From Neostapfia colusana (taxonomy: Eukaryota > Streptophyta > Magnoliopsida > Poales > Poaceae), in assembly GCA_030760725.1 (NCBI GenBank), contig JASWHV010000012.1, positions 55,769,652 to 55,833,651 on the forward strand: a DNA stretch of 64,000 nucleotides, read 5' to 3'. Each line of letters opens with the position of its first letter. The first letter of the stretch is position 1. The notes under the pieces were generated by a model. That model made no database searches, was not told the DNA's origin, and saw only the letters and a list, made by a program, of their open reading frames with translations. Made by a program: the position numbers and the translations under genes. This document shows positions 11,062 through 23,045 of the stretch, piece after piece.

Positions 11062-12562
11062 CTGTAAAAATATATTTGAGAAATGTCAAATATTTATTTA
11101 AACAGTAAACCATTGAGTTATAACATAAGATATGTCATTGAACCCTTAACACTTGGAAACATAGTTCAAATTTTTAAACAAATTTGACTGCTGATCTGCT
11201 GTTCCCATGACAGCCCTGACCAGTTTCCATATCAATCTGATTTAGGCCAGGTTAAAAGCAAAACCAGTCCTGGAGCTCAACATCAAAGTTAAAGTTAACT
11301 TCAATAGCTTTCCAGAAAGTATTTGGTTGGCCTAAGATCTGCTCTGGTTCAAAAGTTATGAGATGTCAAAGTTAACAGAATTTCTGGGAACAATTGGACA
11401 GCACCTCCCTGCCTTAGGTACTGATTTGATCCAAGAATTCCAGTTAATTCTGTTCCTAATCTGACAAAACTTTCTGTTACAAAGTTGTAACCCATCTCAT
11501 AAGCTTCCCAGAACCACCTCATTTTCTATTTTTGGATTTTTTATGCAGGAAGTTATGCTTAATTTACAGAGAGTCTACAGAGAGTCTTTGCTCCGTCCTG
11601 TTTTCTGGACAGTTTCAACTCTACTGCATTTTTCGAGTGGTTAAGGGATGAAACACCTCTGGAACTCAACAGAAAAGTTGTAAAGCTCCTCCAAAGCTTT
11701 CCAGAAATGTATCATACGACCCCAACCTCGAAAGAACTCAACCTCTAACCTCTGATTAACTTCAGCCTTGATTTAGCTGAAAACAGAGTGCTCTGTCCTT
11801 AACATCCTATAAGTTGAAAATTTATTAACTTTGAATATCCTGTTCAAGGGAAGGAGTTACATCAAGTTTTACTACTTTGGATCAAAACCTTCAAGTTTTT
11901 AAATGAAGTTGTTCATTTAGTTGGGTGTGACGTCGAGGCGTCACCAGATTATGTCGGTACTACGTCCTCACAAAGGAAAAACCTATACCGGATTTAGCCG
12001 GCTTCGTTAGTTCAGTGGCACTACTCGTCACTCGCACACGGATTCTACACGTCTACCGTTTCGTGGTAAGGCTACCTGCAGAAACTCAAACAATCATCAG
12101 ACTCGGCTGCACACCGAGCCCGGAATCCATACAGTTTGTACACCCGGCCGTCATCACTCGCCCGGATGTTCTCAAGCCAAACACGCCTTGAGTTACGTGT
12201 TCACGTTTCAGACCACGTGACGGGGTCTCCCATGTTGCACCACGCACGCCAGGGACAGACGTTGCTCGAATACCCCAAACGACATGAAGAGTCGTAGAGG
12301 ATATCAAAGCGGGTCGGGTTACCTGCCACCCGTGGGGCTCCACCCTTCAGCTTGTGCGCACTGGTGGACAGCGCTTACGTGCACCCCCCAAGACATGAAC
12401 GTCCCGAGATGCACGATTTTCCGACATAACAAATAAGTTAATAAGCCACTTTCTATATACTAATAACATCCTTATACGGGCTACTAACTCGTTCCTCACT
12501 GGATTTTTGAAAAAGAAGACCTTTGTACTGTGTTAAACCTCAAGCGAGCTCTGATACCACGC
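11062..12562 (-). other. Element A untranslated leader, putative intron with conserved structured block
   Basis: About 1.5 kb with no credible ORF. In element direction a donor-like CCA|GTGAGGAACG lies at 12499-12498, about 50 nt past the PBS. It resembles donors in F (50550) and E (62305). Between about 12420 and 12090 lie modules also present in order in E and F: GACTCTTCATGTC, GAGACCCCGTCACGTGGT and AACTCAAGG. An AT-rich stretch (11900-11100) follows, ending at the acceptor before ORF0. Confidence 0.5.
12548..12559 (-). promoter_or_regulatory. Element A primer binding site (initiator Met-tRNA)
   Basis: The minus strand reads TGGTATCAGAGC, complementary to the 3' end of plant initiator Met-tRNA, three bases after the end of the 5' LTR. 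This fixes the element's orientation. Confidence 0.95.
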
Positions 12563-15500
12563 TGACACGACCCCACTGGTCCTGTCGAGCCAGGATCACG
12601 CTGAGGGGTGCTGCGTTGCACAACACCGTATAACACACGTCAAAGGTACAAAGCGGAAGCGGAAGCTTTATTACATAAACAAGTTTATTAACATGTTTAC
12701 ATCAAAATAAGTTTAGTCCACACTCGCGGGCGTAGACTAAGCATCAAGTGCACGTTCAGCCCTCGAACGTGTCCTTGCTAGCACACTCGCACACTAACTC
12801 TGCGGCGTGCACGACTCCCACTCGACGGGGTTCCCCTCCTGGGGTTCCGTCTCCTCTTCGGGAGTCCCTTCCTCATAGAACCCTGCAAAAGCTTCAAACA
12901 CAAGCAGTGAGCACGAAGGCTCAGCAAGTCTGACCCGTCTCACCTAAACATGAAACTTCTACATGAGGGTGATGGGTTGCATGAGGTAAAAATCATTTGC
13001 AAGGACTCGCCTAATTAGTAAAACCTTACTTTCAAGTTTTAGCAGCAGGTTGTGGAGAACTTTACGCTAAGGCACATGAGAGAGCCGCAATCAAACAAGA
13101 AACGCATTTCTCTCATGTACTTTGCCCAAAGTTGAAAAGAACTTTAGTTAGCACTAAGCTACAGCATATCATTAACAATCAATGTCCAGCTTTCAATCAG
13201 CAACATTTTAACATGTAACTAGCCTGTTCTTTCTACGTCACGGTACAGTGAACAAGTGGTACTCACTGACCGCGAGGGACGGCGATTATAATCGATTTAC
13301 ACCTGCAGGGTTACCCGAATAACCCGTCACGTACGCCCGTACTCGATGTTGCCTACAACAACCATCACGGACGCCGTACGCGACTACCTTTCACCCGTTA
13401 GCCAAATATTGAACCGGTCCCATCGTCCCGAGCAAGAGGTCCCTGCACGCGCATCTCTGTGCCGCCAGCTGATTTACACCTCGAGCTCTCAACCTACCCT
13501 CTGAACGACGGGCAATGCCTCAATACCCAGCTACCCGAGTTACATCAGTTTCCCGGTTCCCATATAGCCGGTAGGTCTTCGGTACTGTTCTAGCTTGTTC
13601 AACAGGCCCGCACACGGCTCGGTCCTCAATCGACACAAGCGGAGCTACAGCACACAGGCCCCAAAGTCCTGCTGCCCTTACTCTCCGCTCGGTCTCATTT
13701 TCTTGCCATGTGTATCATGTGCTATCTCTACCCGAGCAATGTGCCTCTGGCCTATTCTCGCGAGTAGTTCCAACTACTCGACTTGTACCGAATCCTACTC
13801 TATCCTAGCAATGCAGTGGCTAACGGGGTTTGCAATCCTAAACCCCAACCCATGGTTTTCTTGGCTATGCAGTGGGGTTTCCAAACAAGACTCTGATGCA
13901 CAACATAAAGAAAACAAGTATGTGCTCAAAACAATAAAAATTTATAAAATGGTTAATGCAAACCGGGGCTTGCCTTGCTGCTCTTGGTCGTAGGCTAGCT
14001 GTTCCTCCGGAGTAACGAAGTCTAGGACTTCGGGTTCCTCCTCGACCTTAGCGACTACATGATAAGAACAATGTATGTATTAATTAAATGCTTTTGTATT
14101 AACTTTGAAGTTGTGAAGTCTATAACCTTTACTAGATAGACCTAATGACTGTGAAACTTTTACTGTGGCTTGGTTACAACCTAAACAGAGACTTGGTCAA
14201 GTTTTAGTTGCAGCAAAGCTCATTTGAGCCCTCCACAAATAATTATGTCCTTGACCTTAATTAAAGGCTTTTAGGGTGTTCTAGGTATTTTCATGAAACA
14301 AACTATGACTTTCTGAAAACTAGATTTTCAGAGGGTTCTAATGGAATTGGTCTCACTTAATTTGGAAGTCTCTAACTAAAGATATGAGCTAAACAATTTC
14401 AGAGAAAATTCTGAAAATGTTTCTGAACATTTTCTATTTTCTCTGGAACAGTTTTACTAATCACACCATTAGGTGGACTAAATGAGCTCAAATGGATCTG
14501 AAATTTTTATGGTAGTTCAAGGATATTTTGGTGAACATCTCAGCAAAATTTCAGGATTTTCCTCCAAATGATTCTCCAGTTAAAATTCCTAACAGTTTAA
14601 ACTTTAAGGAATTAATTCTGGAGAATTAAGGAATCTCATGAAGTGACACTTGATTTTCTGGAAAGTACTCAAAGAGCTGAATCCAGCAAAATTTGGTTCA
14701 CTCAATTTGGAGCTTTCTAGCCAAAGTTATAAGGATTTGAAGTTTGAAGGAAATCTGAAAATCGGGGAAAAGTTTAAACTCGCGCGTGGGCCCAGGAGAC
14801 ACGCGTCGCACGCCGAAGCGACAGCACACCGCGGCCCACAAGGCTTTTGCGCGCCAGCACACCCGATCCCGGCCGCAGCCGGATCCCGATTCAAAATATC
14901 GGCCGCTGACAGCTGGGGTCCACCCCCTTCTTCAACCTCGCGACACCCGCGCTCCGCCGCCGAGGGACCTCGCCGGAGAGCTCGCCGCCGGCTGCTGTAC
15001 AGCTTCAAACTTCTTGATTCTGGCCGCCCCTGCCTACTTTTACTTGGGGAACATGATCCGAGGGTCAGCTGCTCATGACAACGGCCGGAGCATGGTCGGC
15101 GACGAGCCGCCATATCGGAACGACTTCGGCCATGTCGGCTGATGCTCCTAGTGCCTCAGCTACTTGGGAAACCGGTCGGGGAGCATCAGTGGACCTCAGA
15201 GAAGGTCGACATGAACTCGGGGCAGCTCGGGGAAGGCCCGAAATAGGTCCTCACCGTGCGCCCGATACCCCCCGTGCGTTCCGCCATTAGTAGACCTTGA
15301 ATTACGCCGGGCACAGAAGTTCTCCGGCCCAGAGTTGTGAAGGCAACTTGTGCGTCACCGTGTCTAGTTCGTGTGGGAGTGGCCTGAGGCCCTCTAATCC
15401 TTTCTAGAGCACGAATTAAACAGAATCGTACCCGAGGGTCGTTCTGCACACAGAAAGGGGAAAAGTGGAAATTCGCCGCCGGTGAGCAACCACTCGAGCT

Positions 15501-16608
15501 GTGGCTCGGGGATGAGCAGCACCGATCACTTGCGCGTCCAAGGGTGCCTTGGCTCGGGCGTGACAACGCCCAGGTTGGGCTGTCCACGAGAGCCCGAGGT
15601 GCGGCGGTTTCCAGTTCCGAGTTTGATCTTTCGGCACAGCCGATATCACTCGGTTTCAATCGATTTCTATCAATGGGAAGGATGGAGGATGGTTGCTAGT
15701 ACCTTGCTGGGACCTTGGAATGGAAAGAGGGAGCTGCGATCGGCTTGATCAAGCAGGAACTCGAGCGGCGGCGATGGCAGTGGGAAAAACAAGTCGTGTG
15801 CGTCGGCAGCTCGAGGAATGGCGACTGAAGCACACCGGGGAGGGAATAAATAGCCCGGCGGTCTGGTCTCCGGCTTGGGGCACGCAGCAGGAGCTGGCGC
15901 CGGCTGCCCCCTTCGGTGGCGCGCGCGCACAGCAGCCGGGAACCGACTGAACTGTGGTTCAGTCGGTTTGCTTTGAGGCTGAGGCTGACATGTGGGTCCC
16001 ACTCCTCTTTTAACCTCTGAAATTTATTCCTAACAGCTGTGGTAAACAGTGAACCCTATTCTACCCTTGGCAACTCAAATTATTCACCCAAGAGCCATTT
16101 GAATTGATCAAAGTTCAAATGAGGTTTGGTTTGAATGAATTTCAGCACAAGTGCAGTTTGAAATTCAAATAAAGTTTGAATTTCTCCCCCTTAGCTCATG
16201 TCAAGATCAACTCCAAATGGAGTGAAAATTGGTGTGTGAGCTCACAAAAATGTGCTGAGCAAGAATATACCTTCCACTTTTAAATTCAGTGGGTGAAAAC
16301 AGTTTGAATTTGAATATGTTTTCAAACTGCCCCTTTCCTATCTACACCCAAGATGACCTCAAAAATGTTTTGAATTTGGGTGAAACTTGGCATGGACATC
16401 CTTGGCAAAGTGTAGGAGTTTTCATATGTCCAGCCCATCTATATCACATGTGGGAAGTACCACTTTTGCAATGTGTGAGTTTGTTCCCTAATGAGCATGT
16501 TGATAATTGTTACTTGCTCTTTATTTGTGTTCATCATTTTTCCTCAAATGAGGTGTGTGGTGTGGGGATGAACACTGCAAATGGGTGTCAAAAACTGAGG
16601 CCCTTACA
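12563..16608 (-). repeat. Element A 5' LTR (4046 bp)
   Basis: A copy of 1172-5217 at offset 11391, same length and nearly identical. In element order it begins TGTAAGGGCC at 16608, has a GC-rich core at about 14770-15990 and ends next to the PBS. It should carry the element promoter; an A/T box lies at about 15843-15852, but I cannot assign the start site. Open frames in it duplicate those of the other LTR and are not called. Confidence 0.96.
12794..14054 (-). other. LTR exon pair with putative GC-AG intron (element A, 5' LTR copy)
   Basis: Exon 1 is 14054-13974 and exon 2 is 12882-12794, identical in structure to the copy at 1403-2663. This copy lies upstream of the PBS, so transcripts of the full element would carry it as an upstream short ORF with its own stop, ahead of ORF0 and gag. 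Confidence 0.5.
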
Positions 16609-16613
16609 TAGAG
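16609..16613. repeat. Right target-site duplication of element A (TAGAG)
   Basis: A direct repeat of 1167-1171, followed at once by the continuation of the element B LTR (GATGATGAATTGGG), which matches the uninterrupted 3' LTR at about 24997. Confidence 0.97.
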
Positions 16614-16841
16614 GATGATGAATTGGGAAGTTGAGGATGTTAAGCGGGAAGCTTAACATTGGAGATGAGATTATAGTTACTTGATATTGATGATGGGTTG
16701 AGAGATTGGGACCATTTCACCTGTGTAGTAATGTAGGTGCTTAATAAGCTAAGGTGATAGGTATTAATTGCGTAGTGCTTAAACCATGAGTTCAACCTCT
16801 CCTTGCTCTAGCCATGCATGACATAACTTTCCCACACTTGC

Positions 16842-16860
16842 TGAGTACCAACGGTACTCA
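16842..16860 (+). other. Conserved LTR stem-loop (element B, 5' LTR)
   Basis: TGAGTACC-AAC-GGTACTCA has an 8-bp perfect stem and a 3-base loop, flanked by CTTGC and AGCTTGC. It is repeated at 25224-25242 in the 3' LTR and, reverse strand, at 37883-37901 in element D. Elements A, E and F have a shorter stem with a different sequence at the equivalent position, which suggests that pairing rather than sequence is kept. Confidence 0.6.
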
Positions 16861-16895
16861 AGCTTGCTTTTCTGTTGGTTTAAATTGCTGCTCAG

Positions 16896-16954
16896 GTCAA
16901 GGGGATGATGTGGTGTTCAATGACCAAGACTTCGTACCTAAAGAAGGATTCTAG
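16896..16954 (+). other. Second LTR exon, element B 5' LTR copy
   Basis: It follows GCTGCTCAG and is 59 bp, two bases plus 19 codons ending in TAG (QGDDVVFNDQDF...GF stop). Element D has the same length and frame with several synonymous differences (TTC/TTT, CCT/CCC). Element B appears to have lost the first exon by deletion. Confidence 0.42.
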
Positions 16955-17206
16955 ATTCACGGAGTCCCCCGGGCAACACCTGTGACGGAGCCCACAAGAT
17001 TTATATTCCCCTGCTGTTTTATTTACATGTTATGAACATATTATCGTCCATCGAGACATTATGCTATGTAAGACTTATTTTATATTCGAACTCTTGGCTT
17101 GTAATAAATGATGCTTCACTATTTGTCATCACATGTATGAGAAAATGATCATGTCATACATGTGATATTCACTCGGTTGCTCTTTGGAGAAACCGGGTGT
17201 GACAGA

Positions 17207-17218
17207 AGTGGTATCAGA
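17207..17218 (+). promoter_or_regulatory. Element B primer binding site
   Basis: TGGTATCAGAGC (then C) lies four bases after the 5' LTR end and matches initiator Met-tRNA. A possible splice donor (ACCTAG|GTAGAA) follows at 17249. Confidence 0.93.
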
Positions 17219-17422
17219 GCCAGGTTGCTCGTAGGAACGTGGACCTAGGTAGAAATGGACGTATTTAAGGACCCTATTTTTCTTAAAAACTATTTTACAA
17301 AGGTGTGGGTTGAAAGAGTTATTTAATGGGGTCACTTTATTCACCTTGTCCCAACTTTTATTCAAAATACAATCCTTATTTAATTCTTATCTAACTTGAT
17401 TTTAAAATTCTTTATGTTTTAG

Positions 17423-18193
17423 ATGGTTCGCATGATCCGCACCACCCGCAAGTCCACCGGAGGGAGAGTTCCTGTAGCTGCCCTTACCTTGAGAGAGGAG
17501 AATCGTCCGGTGACGTACCACTCCTACGGATTGGCAGTAGGAGGCTTGTTGCGCCGTCTTCGACGTATGCTCCACGCCGCCGGCAATGTTGGCAAGCTGA
17601 TCATATACTACAGCTCCACCAGGACCCTCCGTGAGAAGCGTGAAGAATGGAGCTCAGAGATGAGGATTATCCATGAAAACCAGCAGCTCAAGATTCACCG
17701 CTCTGCAGCTTGTCGGGCGACTCAGGCCGATGCTGAGAAGGATGTCACCTGGGAGGCCATCACCTAGCAGAGTTACATCAACCGTCGCCACCTGGACAGG
17801 ACTGAGTACATGTATGCCCTCCAGCGTGAGAGTGGCACCGCGGAGTACAAATACCCGCCAGTGCAGCAGGGGACTTCCCACGAGCACATGGACCTGTGCC
17901 TGGAGGATGCAGCTATGCTCAGCACTCGACTGCAGGAGTGCCAGCAGGAGCTTCAGGATGTTCGTGACACCCTGAAGGAGACTGAGGCGTTGCTTCGTGC
18001 CAGCTTGAGGGTGAGAGAAAGAGGAGATGGGAATGAACTGTGTGTCACCGTAAATGACACATGGACTCCTAACTCCCCAGACCGTCGGGCGAGCAAGCGT
18101 CGCCGCGCAGCTACACCAGCAGCTTCCCCACCTAAAGCAGAATCAGAGGGCAGCCACAATGATGAGGAAGACCCCGACAAGCCAGCTCAGTGA
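17423..18193 (+). pseudogene. Element B ORF0-like gene with one internal stop
   Basis: A single frame of 256 codons with a TAG at 17765-17767. The start ATG follows TTTATGTTTTAG, an acceptor-like site. The N-terminal part is basic (TTRKSTGGRVPVAAL, GGLLRRLRRML). A middle helical segment, a coiled coil at about 155-195 (CLEDAAMLSTRLQECQQELQ), a nuclear-signal-like RRASKRRR and an acidic end (HNDEEDPDKPAQ) follow. It sits between PBS and gag, exactly where element A has ORF0, yet the N-terminal halves are not obviously related. The role is unknown. The shared coiled coil and acidic tail suggest a common mechanism. Confidence 0.72.
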
Positions 18194-18530
18194 TACGAGT
18201 TTTTTAGAGTCATTTCCCTTATTTCAGCAGGTTATCGAGTAGTCGAATCAATACCCTATTTATTTGTGTGTTAATGTTTGGTGTGTGACGTGAGTTGTGG
18301 AAGCCATGAGCATTTGTCCACAACCTCGTCTTTAGGTTGTTTTGCTTTGGTGTGTGAAACCCTATGAATCAATAATACGTTTATTTTCACGTGAGACGTG
18401 ACGCCCAAAGATCTATGTGAAATCTTCAGAAATTGTCTAAATACTAAGGCCTCAAAAGTTTAAGTTTAAACAAACAATTTAGGAAGTTAACACGTAATTG
18501 TTTAAGTTAACAATTGGTTGATCATGATAG
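18194..18530 (+). other. Element B spacer between ORF0 and gag
   Basis: An AT-rich stretch without an ORF, ending TGATCATGATAG just before the gag ATG at 18531. The final AG sits at the start codon, as at the other ORF starts here, though the tract before it is less T-rich. Confidence 0.5.
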
Positions 18531-21500
18531 ATGGCTGGAAGAGGAAAAGGTCGTGGTGCCAACCCCAACAACAACAACAACGATGAGACCGCCAATCCTC
18601 ACCTTCCTGGAGGGCAAGACAGGGGTGATCGCCGTGAAGGAGCTGATCCTATCCACCAAATGCTCGAAAATTAGAATCAGCTCATCCAGAGTCTAACTCA
18701 AGTGGTGGCCAACTTGCACCAAGCTCCACCCCCACAAGCTGCACCACGTCAACCAAGGTTGAATGAGTTTCTAGGAATTTAACCCCCAAAGTTTGCAAGT
18801 GCCGCTGAACCTCTGGAGGCAGATGACTTGCTAAGGACCATAGAGAGCAAGATGAGGATCATACAATGCCAAGGGTATGAGAGGGTGCTGTTTTCCTCTC
18901 ACCAATTGCATGGACCTGCTGCTGATTGGTGGACCGCTTATGTGGCAGCCCATCACGATGCCGAGAACATCACTTGGGAAGAGTTCAAGCGCAGTTTCCG
19001 CAACCACTACATACCTAGGGTTGAACTCAAGAACAATAGGAAGGAGTTCTTGGGACTGCAGCAAGGCAACATGACTGTGAGGGAATACCTCACCAAGTTC
19101 ACCCAATTATCCCGTTATGCACCACGGGACATCAAAACCGATGAGCAGAAACATGACTGTTTTGTGGAAGGAATTACCATTGAGATGCAATGTGCAATGT
19201 CCTCCAACGAGTATGAAAGCTTCCAAAAGATGGTAGACAGAGTGTTTGTCATGGAGAGGAAGCTGAAGGCCTTGGAGAATGAAAACAAGAGGAAGATGGG
19301 ATGGTCACACCAAGCATCAAGCAGCAACACATGTCCATGTCTGATGCAGCAACCGGCAGGGCAGACGAGCCGTGTTGTGGTACCCTACCCAACACCAAGA
19401 GGGTACAACCCGAACTTCAGATCTCCATCAGCACCAGTACAGCCGCAGCGTCAGTTTGTGCAGCAGCCACGCCCCACTTATCAACCTCGACCAGCAGGGC
19501 AAGGGCCACAGAACCAACCCCAAGATAACAAAGGCCAGGCACCTAAAGTTGGGGTGCAATGCTTCAACTGTGGTGAAGTGGGGCACTACGCTCATAAGTG
19601 CCCGAAGAAGAAGCCCATGCAGCCACAGCAGCAGAATGTGATGCGAGGACGGGTGAACCACGTAACCATGGAGGAAGCGCAAGAGGCACCTGACGTGGTA
19701 ATTGGTAAGTTTCCTGCAAATTTACACATTGCAACCCTACTGTTTGATTCTGGTGCTACCCACTCGTTCATTGCTCAAGGGTTTGTTAAGAAGAACGATC
19801 TAGCAACAACACAAATGAACCATATGTTAGCAGTGAACTCTCCAGGGAGAGAAATAAGAACAAGACAAGTGTGTCCCAAGGTGAATCTAGACATTAATGG
19901 GGTAATATTTACTGCAAACCTCATAGTGATAGACTCCCAAGGAATAGATATTATTTTGGGTATGGATTGGTTGACCAAACATAAAGGTATCATCCACTGT
20001 TCGACAAGAACGGTGGAACTAACTCACACTAGTGGCACAAAAGTGAAGTTCGTAGCCGTGCAAGAACCTAGGAGGGACATTAAACTCAATCAAGTGGAGG
20101 TGGAAGTGGAAGAGATAAGGATTATCAGGGAATATCTAGACGTTTTTCCGAGGGAGTTGCCAGGTATGCCTCCAAATCGTGAAGTGGAATTCGCGATTGA
20201 ACTAGTACCTGGGACAGCCCCAATATATAAGAGGCCTTATCGGATGGACTCCAAACAGCTGGAAGAACTCAAAGAACATATAAGAGAATTGACAGAGAAG
20301 GGGTATATTCGTCCTAGTTCCTCGCCATGGGGAGCTCCAGTGATATTTGTGCCCAAGAAGGACGGAACCCAAAGGTTACGCGTAGACTACCGTGCGTTGA
20401 ATGAAGTAACCATCAAGAACAAGTACCCATTACCCCACATTGAAGACTTATTTGATCAGTTGAGGGGAGCTTGTGTGTTCTCAAAAATTGATCTCAGGTC
20501 GGGATACCACCAACTGAAGATAAGGCAAACCGACATTCCAAAGAAAGCTTTCGTATCTCGGTACGGGCTGTATGAATACACCGTCATGCCGTTCGGGCTA
20601 ACCAATGCCCCGGCATATTTCATGTATCTCATGAACAAGGTATTCATGGAATATCTGGACAAATTTGTGGTGGTTTTCGTTGATGACATCCTTGTCTTCT
20701 CCAAAGATGAAGAAGAACATGAGGGACATTTAAGATTGGTGTTGCAAAAGCTGAGAACACCAACTATATGCCAAGTTGAGCAAGTGTGAGTTTTGGCTAA
20801 AGAGAGTCCCTTTCTTAGGACATATAATCTCGGAGGGAGGAATCTCCGTAGATCCCGCCAAGATCGAGGATGTGCAGAAGTGGAAGACCCCTGAAAATGT
20901 CGGGGAAATTCGAAGCTTCTAAGGATTGGCTGGGCATTATCGACGGTTCATTGAGGGTTTCTCCAAGATCTCGAGACCCCTCACCAAATTGTTAGAGAAG
21001 GGAATCACATTCACATGGACACCGGAGTGTGAGACGAGTTTTCAAGAACTGAAGAAAAGATTGACAACAGCCCCAGTGCTAGTTATGCCAGATATGCAGA
21101 AGAATTTTTCGGTGTACTGCGATGCATCTGGACACGGGTTGGGATGTGTTCTCATGTAAGAGGGGCATGTCGTTGCTTATGCATCGCGACAGCTCCGAAA
21201 ACACGAGAAGAACTATCCTACGCATGACCTAGAGCTAGCCGCAGTGGTACACGCATTGAAGATTTGGCGGCATTACTTGATGGGAAAGAGGACAGAGATA
21301 TATACAGATCACAAGAGCTTAAAGTACATTTTCACACAGCCAGATCTGAACCTCAGACAAAGGAGATGGTTAGAGCTAATCATCGACTTTGATGTGGGCA
21401 TCAACTATCATCCTGGGAAAGCGAACGTTGTGGCTGATGCTTTAAGCCGGAAGGTGCATGTCAATATGTTGAGCTTAAAGGACATGACTATGGAATTGAA

Positions 21501-22992
21501 GGAAGAAATTACAAAACTCAATATATGTCTGGTGAATAGTGGTGAGGCCATAGCCATTGAAGTGGACTCCACATTGGGGCAAGACATACACAACGGTCAG
21601 AAGAATGATGAGAAGATACAAGAAATCAGAGAACTCATCAAAGAGAATAAAGCTCCTGGGTTCAGAGAGGATGAACAAGGTGTGGTGTGGCATGGGAAAA
21701 GAATCTGTGTGCCTGAGGTGAAGGAGATCCGTGAACTGAATTTGAAGGAGGCTCATGATTCCGACTATTCCATTCATCCTGGGAGTACGAAGATGTATCA
21801 TGACCTCAAGAGCAGATATTGGTGGTATGGCATGAAGCGAGATGTCACGGAACATGTTGCCCTATGTGACACATGTCAGTTGGTGAAAGCAGAACATCAA
21901 CGACCCGCGGGACAATTGCAACCACTCAAAGTGCCTGAATGGAAATGGGAAGAAATCGGTGTGGACTTCATAGTGGGACTACCTAGGACCTAATCGCGAT
22001 ATGATTCGATATGGGTCATCATCGACAGACTGACTAAAGTAGCTCATTTCATCCCTGTGAAAGAAAGCTACAGCGGGTACAAGTTGGCAGAATTGTACAT
22101 GTCAAGAATCGTGTGTTTTCATGGAGTGCCAAAGAAGATAGTGTCAGACCGAGGGACACAGTTCACCTCCAGGTTCTTGCAGAAGTTACATGAAACCATG
22201 GGAACTCATCTGAATTTTAGTTCTGCCTATGACCCCCAGACTGACGGGCAGACCGAAAGGACCAATCAGATCCTTGAGGATATGCTGAGAGCTTGTGCAC
22301 TCAAGAACAATAGGAGTTGGGATAAGAACTTACCGTATGCAGAGTTCTCCTACAACAACAGTTATCAGGCTAATATGAAGATGTCACCATTTGAGGTGTT
22401 GTACGGGAGGAAGTGCCAAACTCCACTATTTTGGAACCAAACTGGGGAAAGTAAAGTGTTTGGGCCTGAGGTGCTACAATAAGCCGAGGCGAAAGTGAAG
22501 GAAATCCGCAACAATTTGAGGATAGCCCAGACCCGACAAAAGAGCTATGCTGATGTACGGAGAAGAGAGCTCATTTTCAACGTGGGGGACTATGTTTATC
22601 TCAAGGTGTCCCCTATCCGAGGACTTCGTCGGTTCAAGGTGAAAGGGAAATTATCACCACGATACATCGGACCCTTCTAGATTCTAGAAAGGAAAGGCGA
22701 AGTGGCATACCAACTAGGACTACCGGCTCGCCTATCAGATGTGCACGATGTATTCCATGTGTCACAACCCAAAAAATATTTAAGAACACCCGAATAGATG
22801 TTACCCATGAATGAGGTGGACGTACGAGAGGATCTTTCTTATGCCGAGCAACCGGTCAAGATTTTGGAGACAATGGAATGCCTCACAAGAAATAAAAGAA
22901 TCCGAATGTGCAAGGTGCAGTGGAAGCATCACTCGGAAGCAGAAGCCACATGGGAACGAGAAGACGAGCTTAAGGCACAGTTTCTAGATTAG
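18531..22992 (+). pseudogene. gag-pol: Element B gag-pol, broken
   Basis: It starts MAGRGKGRGANP and ends with a chromodomain (MCKVQWKHH, EATWE). Visible domains in order: Gag about 18800-19280, CCHC knuckle CFNCGEVGHYAHKC about 19560-19600, protease DSGATHSF about 19747, RT with FVDD about 20680, RNase H DASG about 21120 and YTDHKS about 21300, integrase HHCC about 21760-21880, integrase core about 21965-22290, GPF about 22670, chromodomain about 22850-22980. Lesions: stops at 18672, 18780, 20920, 21157, 21991, 22480, 22678 and 22795, and a 2-bp loss near 20756 (by comparison with element D). Several stops are explained by C-to-T changes (CAA or CAG to TAA or TAG). No functional polyprotein can be made. 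Confidence 0.93.
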
Positions 22993-23027
22993 TTTTCCTA
23001 GAATCACCAATCTCGAGGACGAGATTT

Positions 23028-23045
23028 CTTTTAAGGGGGTAGAGT
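23028..23045 (+). promoter_or_regulatory. Element B polypurine tract
   Basis: TTTTAAGGGGGTAGAG immediately precedes the 3' LTR. It is the plus-strand primer site, with the same core as elements A, C, D and F. Confidence 0.88.

Larger units (their letters stand above)
1172..16608 (-). mobile_element. Element A: complete, apparently intact Ty3/gypsy LTR retrotransposon with ORF0
   Basis: This 15,437-bp element is inserted in the LTR of element B with a perfect 5-bp TSD. It is on the minus strand: the 5' LTR is 12563-16608 and the 3' LTR is 1172-5217, both exactly 4046 bp and bounded by TG...CA in the element's own direction. The PBS matches initiator Met-tRNA (TGGTATCAGAGC, 12548-12559) and the PPT lies at about 5219-5236. 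Internal genes are ORF0 (11061 to 10117) and gag-pol (9844 to 5288), both unbroken. I saw only about four substitutions between the LTRs (near 2358, 2805, 3264 and 4878). At the commonly used grass LTR rate of 1.3e-8 per site per year this implies tens of thousands of years. It is the youngest and only potentially autonomous element in the window. Confidence 0.96.
16614..17202 (+). repeat. Element B 5' LTR, downstream piece
   Basis: This matches 24998-25586 and ends GGTGTGACA directly before the PBS region. It contains the perfect LTR hairpin (16842-16860) and an acceptor plus short acidic exon (16896-16954). Confidence 0.93.

Noticed and set aside
18054..18242. Possible separate small gene after element B ORF0
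   Set aside because: It overlaps the ORF0 tail in another frame and has no independent support.
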